From Desulfobacter vibrioformis DSM 8776 (GTDB lineage Bacteria; Desulfobacterota; Desulfobacteria; Desulfobacterales; Desulfobacteraceae), in contig NZ_JQKJ01000009.1 of NCBI RefSeq assembly GCF_000745975.1, forward strand, positions 1-64,000: a stretch of DNA of 64,000 bases, given 5' to 3'. Positions 60,990 to 64,000 of this stretch are shown in pieces. The notes beneath the pieces are model-generated. The model searched no databases and was not told the origin of the DNA. It worked only from the letters and a program-made list of their open reading frames with translations. A program made the position numbers and the translations under genes. The stretch's first letter is position 1. The number at the start of each line of letters is the position of its first letter.

Positions 60990-61889
60990 ATGAAAGCAAT
61001 GATAACAGGTGGAACCGGATTTGTAGGAACACATTTGACCAAGACTTTGCTTGATTCAGGTTGGGATGTGACCATCACCGGGAGGTCTCAAAACAGCATC
61101 TATTCAGGTAAAAAAGGGTTTACTCAGCTTGTCTGTGATACCACGGTTAAAGGAGACTGGCAGTCTGAAGTTTCCCATATGGATGTGATTATCAACCTTG
61201 CCGGGAAAAATATCTTCACGCTTTGGAATAAAGAGAAGAAAAAGGATATTTTAGAAAGCCGGGTTCTTACAACCCAGAACCTTGTTGAAGGTATGAAAGA
61301 CGGCGCCGTTAAAGTATTTTTAAGCACTTCGGCCTCGGGATATTACGGTGACCGGGGCAACGAGATTCTCACGGAATCAACGTCTAAGGGTGAGGGGTTT
61401 TTATCCGATGTCTGTGACGCCTGGGAAACTGAAGCGTTAAAGGCCCGGCAGTTTGATGTGCGCACCGTGCTTATGCGTTTCGGTATGATTCTGGGAAAAG
61501 ACGGGGGGGCTTTTAAAATGATGAAAACGCCGTTCAAACTCGGATTGGGCGGAAACCTGGGCAGCGGTCAGCACTGGATGGCCTGGATGCATATTCACGA
61601 TCTTGTTGAGGCGGTCCTTTTTTTGATCAATCATGATCAGGCATCGGGAATCATTAACTTCTCTGCGCCCCATGCCGTTCAAAACAAAAATTTTACCAAA
61701 GCTGTTTCACGGGCCTTGGGGCGTCCGGCATTTTTTCATGCGCCGGGATTCATACTCCGTCTGATCATGGGGGAGCTGGGTGATGTCCTGCTGGGCAGTC
61801 AGCGCATGGCGTCCGGTGAACTCGAACGGTTGGGATTTAAGTTTACCTATGCGGATATTGATTCGGCTATCGGTGATCTTGTTCGATAA
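60990..61889 (+). CDS. TIGR01777-type SDR epimerase (SDR39U1-like)
   Basis: 299 aa. Extended short-chain dehydrogenase: N-terminal MITGGTGFVGTHLTKTLLDS, DVIINLAGKNIF, FLSTSASGYYGDRGNEILTE (YYG with catalytic Tyr context), and the C-terminal DUF1731 segment HAPGFILRLIMGELGDVLLGSQRM. Typical of TIGR01777 proteins of unknown substrate. The VOC gene follows after 14 bases, so they probably form an operon. Confidence 0.9.
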   Translation: MKAMITGGTGFVGTHLTKTLLDSGWDVTITGRSQNSIYSGKKGFTQLVCDTTVKGDWQSEVSHMDVIINLAGKNIFTLWNKEKKKDILESRVLTTQNLVEGMKDGAVKVFLSTSASGYYGDRGNEILTESTSKGEGFLSDVCDAWETEALKARQFDVRTVLMRFGMILGKDGGAFKMMKTPFKLGLGGNLGSGQHWMAWMHIHDLVEAVLFLINHDQASGIINFSAPHAVQNKNFTKAVSRALGRPAFFHAPGFILRLIMGELGDVLLGSQRMASGELERLGFKFTYADIDSAIGDLVR

Positions 61890-61903
61890 CAGGAGGCTGC
61901 AAC

Positions 61904-62446
61904 GTGATTTACAAAGGAATCCATCATATTGCTCTGATCACCGATGACATGGACAAAACCATTCGTTTCTGGAGAGATCTTCTGGAAATGAGGATGCTGG
62001 CAGCCACAGGTGACGGCCGGAACAGGCAATATTATTTTGAAATTTGCGAAAATGCTATCGTGTCCTTTTTTGAATGGCCCGAAGCCATGAATCCCGATGA
62101 AAAGCTTCATGGCGAGCCGACAAAAAAGCCTCTGGCTTTTGATCATGTAGCCATCGGTGTGGAGAATGATGAGGCGCTTAAAGAAATGAAAAACCTGCTG
62201 GAATCTGCTGGGTTCTGGGTCTCTCCTGTGGTAGACCACGGGTTTATTCATTCCATCTACTCCTTTGACCCGAACAACATACCCATTGAATTTACCACGG
62301 AGGTCAAAGGACGCAGCCTAAGGGAGATCCCTCGTATGAGTGACCGCAATATAAGTGATATTGCCCGGGAAGGTCATGGGCCGCAACCAGGGAAAAGGCC
62401 GGCCCCCCAACCCGGGAAGCCTAAAAGAGGGCAACCCACGGGCTAG
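61904..62446 (+). CDS. VOC-superfamily (glyoxalase/dioxygenase-like) protein
   Basis: 180 aa with one VOC domain (about 1-130): GIHHIALITDDMDKTIRFWRD, YYFEICENAIVSFFEWP, FDHVAIGVENDEALKE and SIYSFDPNNIPIEFT. His and Glu at the usual metal positions are visible (HH near the start, IEFT at the end). The C-terminal 40 residues are Pro/Gly/Lys rich and outside the fold. Reaction unknown. The stop overlaps the downstream terminator hairpin. Confidence 0.85.
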   Translation: MIYKGIHHIALITDDMDKTIRFWRDLLEMRMLAATGDGRNRQYYFEICENAIVSFFEWPEAMNPDEKLHGEPTKKPLAFDHVAIGVENDEALKEMKNLLESAGFWVSPVVDHGFIHSIYSFDPNNIPIEFTTEVKGRSLREIPRMSDRNISDIAREGHGPQPGKRPAPQPGKPKRGQPTG

Positions 62447-62455
62447 CCCTCTTTT
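62423..62455. terminator. Bidirectional terminator between convergent genes
   Basis: AAAAGAGGGC at 62423-62432 pairs perfectly with GCCCTCTTTT at 62446-62455 around a 13-base loop. It serves the plus-strand VOC gene and the minus-strand rubredoxin-DUF2231 gene. Confidence 0.85.
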
Positions 62456-62484
62456 ACACAATTCTTCTGTTTTTAACAGGCCGT

Positions 62485-63183
62485 TCAATCCTTAAAAACC
62501 AGCTTCCCGCCAATGTGGCCAGCCACACCGGCTGCAGCAAGCATCAGAATATTGATCACAACAAATACCCAGGCCCCGGATGATTCCAGTACACCGGGAT
62601 CAACCAGGTACCAGATCATTGAGGCGATGCAGCAGGTTGTGGTTACGGCGGCCGCACCGATTTTTACTTTAAAAATGGTTGTCAGGGCCTGGTTATATTT
62701 TTTTTTCCATTCCAGGACACCTGTCATTGCAACCACGGGCAGAGAAATGAGAACGAACACCTGGTTGATAAACCCGGCCTTTGCCAGTATAGGCGATCCG
62801 GAAATCCACGAGAGTATAAACAGGATTGCGGCCACAGGAATGACCCCGTTGGGCATGTGTACCGTCATCGGATGAGCATGATGTTTGACCGACAACTCAG
62901 CCGCTTTTTCCATGTAGACCGCCACGCGGCCCTCTTTTTTCAAGGGTGGCGCCCCGGGCGTCTCAGTATCGTTTGCGGCCTTGTTTTCAGCGGCAGCCTC
63001 TTTTTCCGGGGCTGTTGTTTTTTTCTCGTCTACCTCTGGGGCTTCAGCAGCGGGTGCTTCACTAACTGTCTCATCTTCAAGAAGTACAAACTTGCTTCCG
63101 GAAACACCGCACACCGGACATTTTTCAGGGGGTTCGTCTCCTGTATGAATGTATTTACATACAGTGCATTGCCATTGTTTCAT
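62485..63183 (-). CDS. Rubredoxin-domain fused DUF2231-like membrane protein
   Basis: 232 aa. The N-terminus is a rubredoxin-type iron knuckle (WQCTVCKYIHTGDEPPEKCP with VCG following). A Glu/Ala-rich low-complexity linker occupies about residues 38-90. Four membrane helices follow (about 110-230), including HHAHPMTVHMPNGVIPVAAI, the DUF2231-type start with conserved His residues that may bind heme. A membrane electron-transfer role is likely but inferred. The linker length and charge suggest a flexible tether. The ATG is well placed. Confidence 0.78.
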   Translation of the reverse strand: MKQWQCTVCKYIHTGDEPPEKCPVCGVSGSKFVLLEDETVSEAPAAEAPEVDEKKTTAPEKEAAAENKAANDTETPGAPPLKKEGRVAVYMEKAAELSVKHHAHPMTVHMPNGVIPVAAILFILSWISGSPILAKAGFINQVFVLISLPVVAMTGVLEWKKKYNQALTTIFKVKIGAAAVTTTCCIASMIWYLVDPGVLESSGAWVFVVINILMLAAAGVAGHIGGKLVFKD

Positions 63184-63484
63184 AGATTCGATCCTTTGTA
63201 TTATTCTTTCTGGGCATCATTACATTTCAGCATACCTGTGTTGCAATTTCGCATATTCCATGCCGGTATAGCAAGCTTAAATTGATGTACAAATTGGGTT
63301 TGACCGGATTTTGCAAGCTGACTTCAGACGATGAAAACACAATATGTTGATTTGAATTTTAAGAATGATCCAACCCAAAGTTTAAATGGAAACATTTGCG
63401 AATCATTTTGAATAGTGGTAAATGTTTTTCCATTGATATTCTATTAATATTATAGCGAGTTGGATATTTTTATAAGGCATGCAT
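63184..63484. other. Divergent intergenic region before nhaA
   Basis: 301 bases, AT-rich near 63300-63480, no gene. It holds the promoters of the rubredoxin-DUF2231 gene and nhaA. AAGGCATGCAT before the ATG is the likely nhaA ribosome-binding site. No structure like the nested repeat near nhaB is seen here. Confidence 0.45.
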
Positions 63485-64000
63485 ATGCAGAATAATCGAG
63501 AATCAATAATTATTTCTTTTTTAAAGTTAGAATCCACTGGAGGGATACTGCTTTTTTGCTCAGCAGTGCTTGCCATAGTGATCTCAAATTCATTTCTTGA
63601 GCCATATTACAAACTTTTTATTTCGACACCTGTAGAAATAAGAATCGGCCCACTGGAAATTGCAAAGCCCTTACTGCTTTGGATCAATGACGGATTGATG
63701 GCAATATTCTTTTTTTTGGTTGGTCTTGAACTAAAACGTGAGTTACTCGAGGGTGAGCTTTCAGAAAAAAGAAAAATAATATTACCCGGAATCGGTGCTG
63801 TCGGAGGTATGGTAATTCCAGCATTAATATATCTGTTTTTTAATGCTGATGATCCTGTTGCGGTTAAGGGTTGGGCAATCCCTTCAGCAACGGATATTGC
63901 ATTCGCGTTGGGTGTGTTAACATTACTTAATTCTCGCGTCCCTTCTTCCATGAAAATTTTCCTGACCTCTTTGGCCATTTTTGATGATATTGGCGCGATA
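63485..64000 (+). CDS. nhaA: Na+/H+ antiporter NhaA (partial, cut by window end)
   Basis: 172 residues visible. [40 protein letters not shown] and [16 protein letters not shown] are standard NhaA segments, followed by [20 protein letters not shown] and [14 protein letters not shown]. The last contains the paired Asp residues (IFDDIG) essential for Na+/H+ exchange. The gene continues past 64000. A second antiporter beside NhaB at 11.3 kb. Confidence 0.93.
   Translation, partial: MQNNRESIIISFLKLESTGGILLFCSAVLAIVISNSFLEPYYKLFISTPVEIRIGPLEIAKPLLLWINDGLMAIFFFLVGLELKRELLEGELSEKRKIILPGIGAVGGMVIPALIYLFFNADDPVAVKGWAIPSATDIAFALGVLTLLNSRVPSSMKIFLTSLAIFDDIGAI

Overview
The window reads as chromosome of a Gram-negative, metabolically anaerobic bacterium, most like a Desulfobacterota (Desulfobacter-type) sulfate reducer. 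This is inferred from a 2-oxoacid:ferredoxin oxidoreductase pair, rubredoxin-type domains fused to other enzymes, acyl-CoA dehydrogenase with its own ETF, a TolC/MacAB-type envelope system, and general gene style. No 16S or other phylogenetic marker is present, so the placement is tentative. A complete bo3-type quinol oxidase operon at the left end is notable against that background.

Layout. 0.4-5.1 kb: cyoABCDE. 5.3-8.2 kb: a decaying sensor kinase plus PEP/pyruvate-binding protein (minus strand). 8.5-13 kb: AbrB-family membrane protein, Uup-like ABC-F ATPase, small membrane protein, NhaB antiporter. 13.4-19.2 kb: MprF, then acyl-CoA dehydrogenase-etfB-etfA. 19.2-23.3 kb: a transporter relic, an RsbW-like ATPase, and a minus-strand FecR/OmpA/CHASE2-HD-GYP signalling cluster. 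23.7-31.5 kb: tRNA-Leu followed by an eroded genomic island. It holds a broken integrase, two near-identical 153-bp MITEs with perfect 26-bp terminal inverted repeats, transposase scraps, structured repeats, and small genes. One MITE interrupts a nucleoside 2-deoxyribosyltransferase gene with a clean 8-bp target duplication. 31.7-36.7 kb: a HesB/IscA-like protein, then a polyphosphate-themed group: Ppx opposite RHH-CHAD-ParA-CYTH. 37-40.7 kb: KorAB-type oxidoreductase and an FMN enzyme with a rubredoxin-like N-terminus. 40.8-46 kb: a MacAB-TolC-type system whose periplasmic adaptor carries an N-terminal PAS domain. 46.3-54.1 kb: UDP-sugar epimerase, a BrnTA toxin-antitoxin pair lying between copies of the pepN 3' end, PepN, ElbB-like protein, UDP-glucose dehydrogenase, and a DHH phosphoesterase. 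54.1-60.9 kb: an AT-rich leader with a candidate sigma-54 promoter, a tightly coupled SET-domain / fold-III PLP enzyme / class-III aminotransferase / aldehyde dehydrogenase operon, and a sigma-54 activator with a degenerate receiver domain. 61-64 kb: SDR epimerase, VOC protein, rubredoxin-DUF2231 membrane protein, and the start of NhaA, cut by the window edge.

The strongest candidates for something undescribed are the SET-PLP-aminotransferase-ALDH operon, where the PLP enzyme seems to lack the usual decarboxylase cysteine, and the CHAD/ParA/RHH/CYTH group, which could be a polyphosphate-granule positioning module. The PAS-fused efflux adaptor and the MITE family are the next most interesting. 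All functional calls come from reading the sequence; no database search was run.
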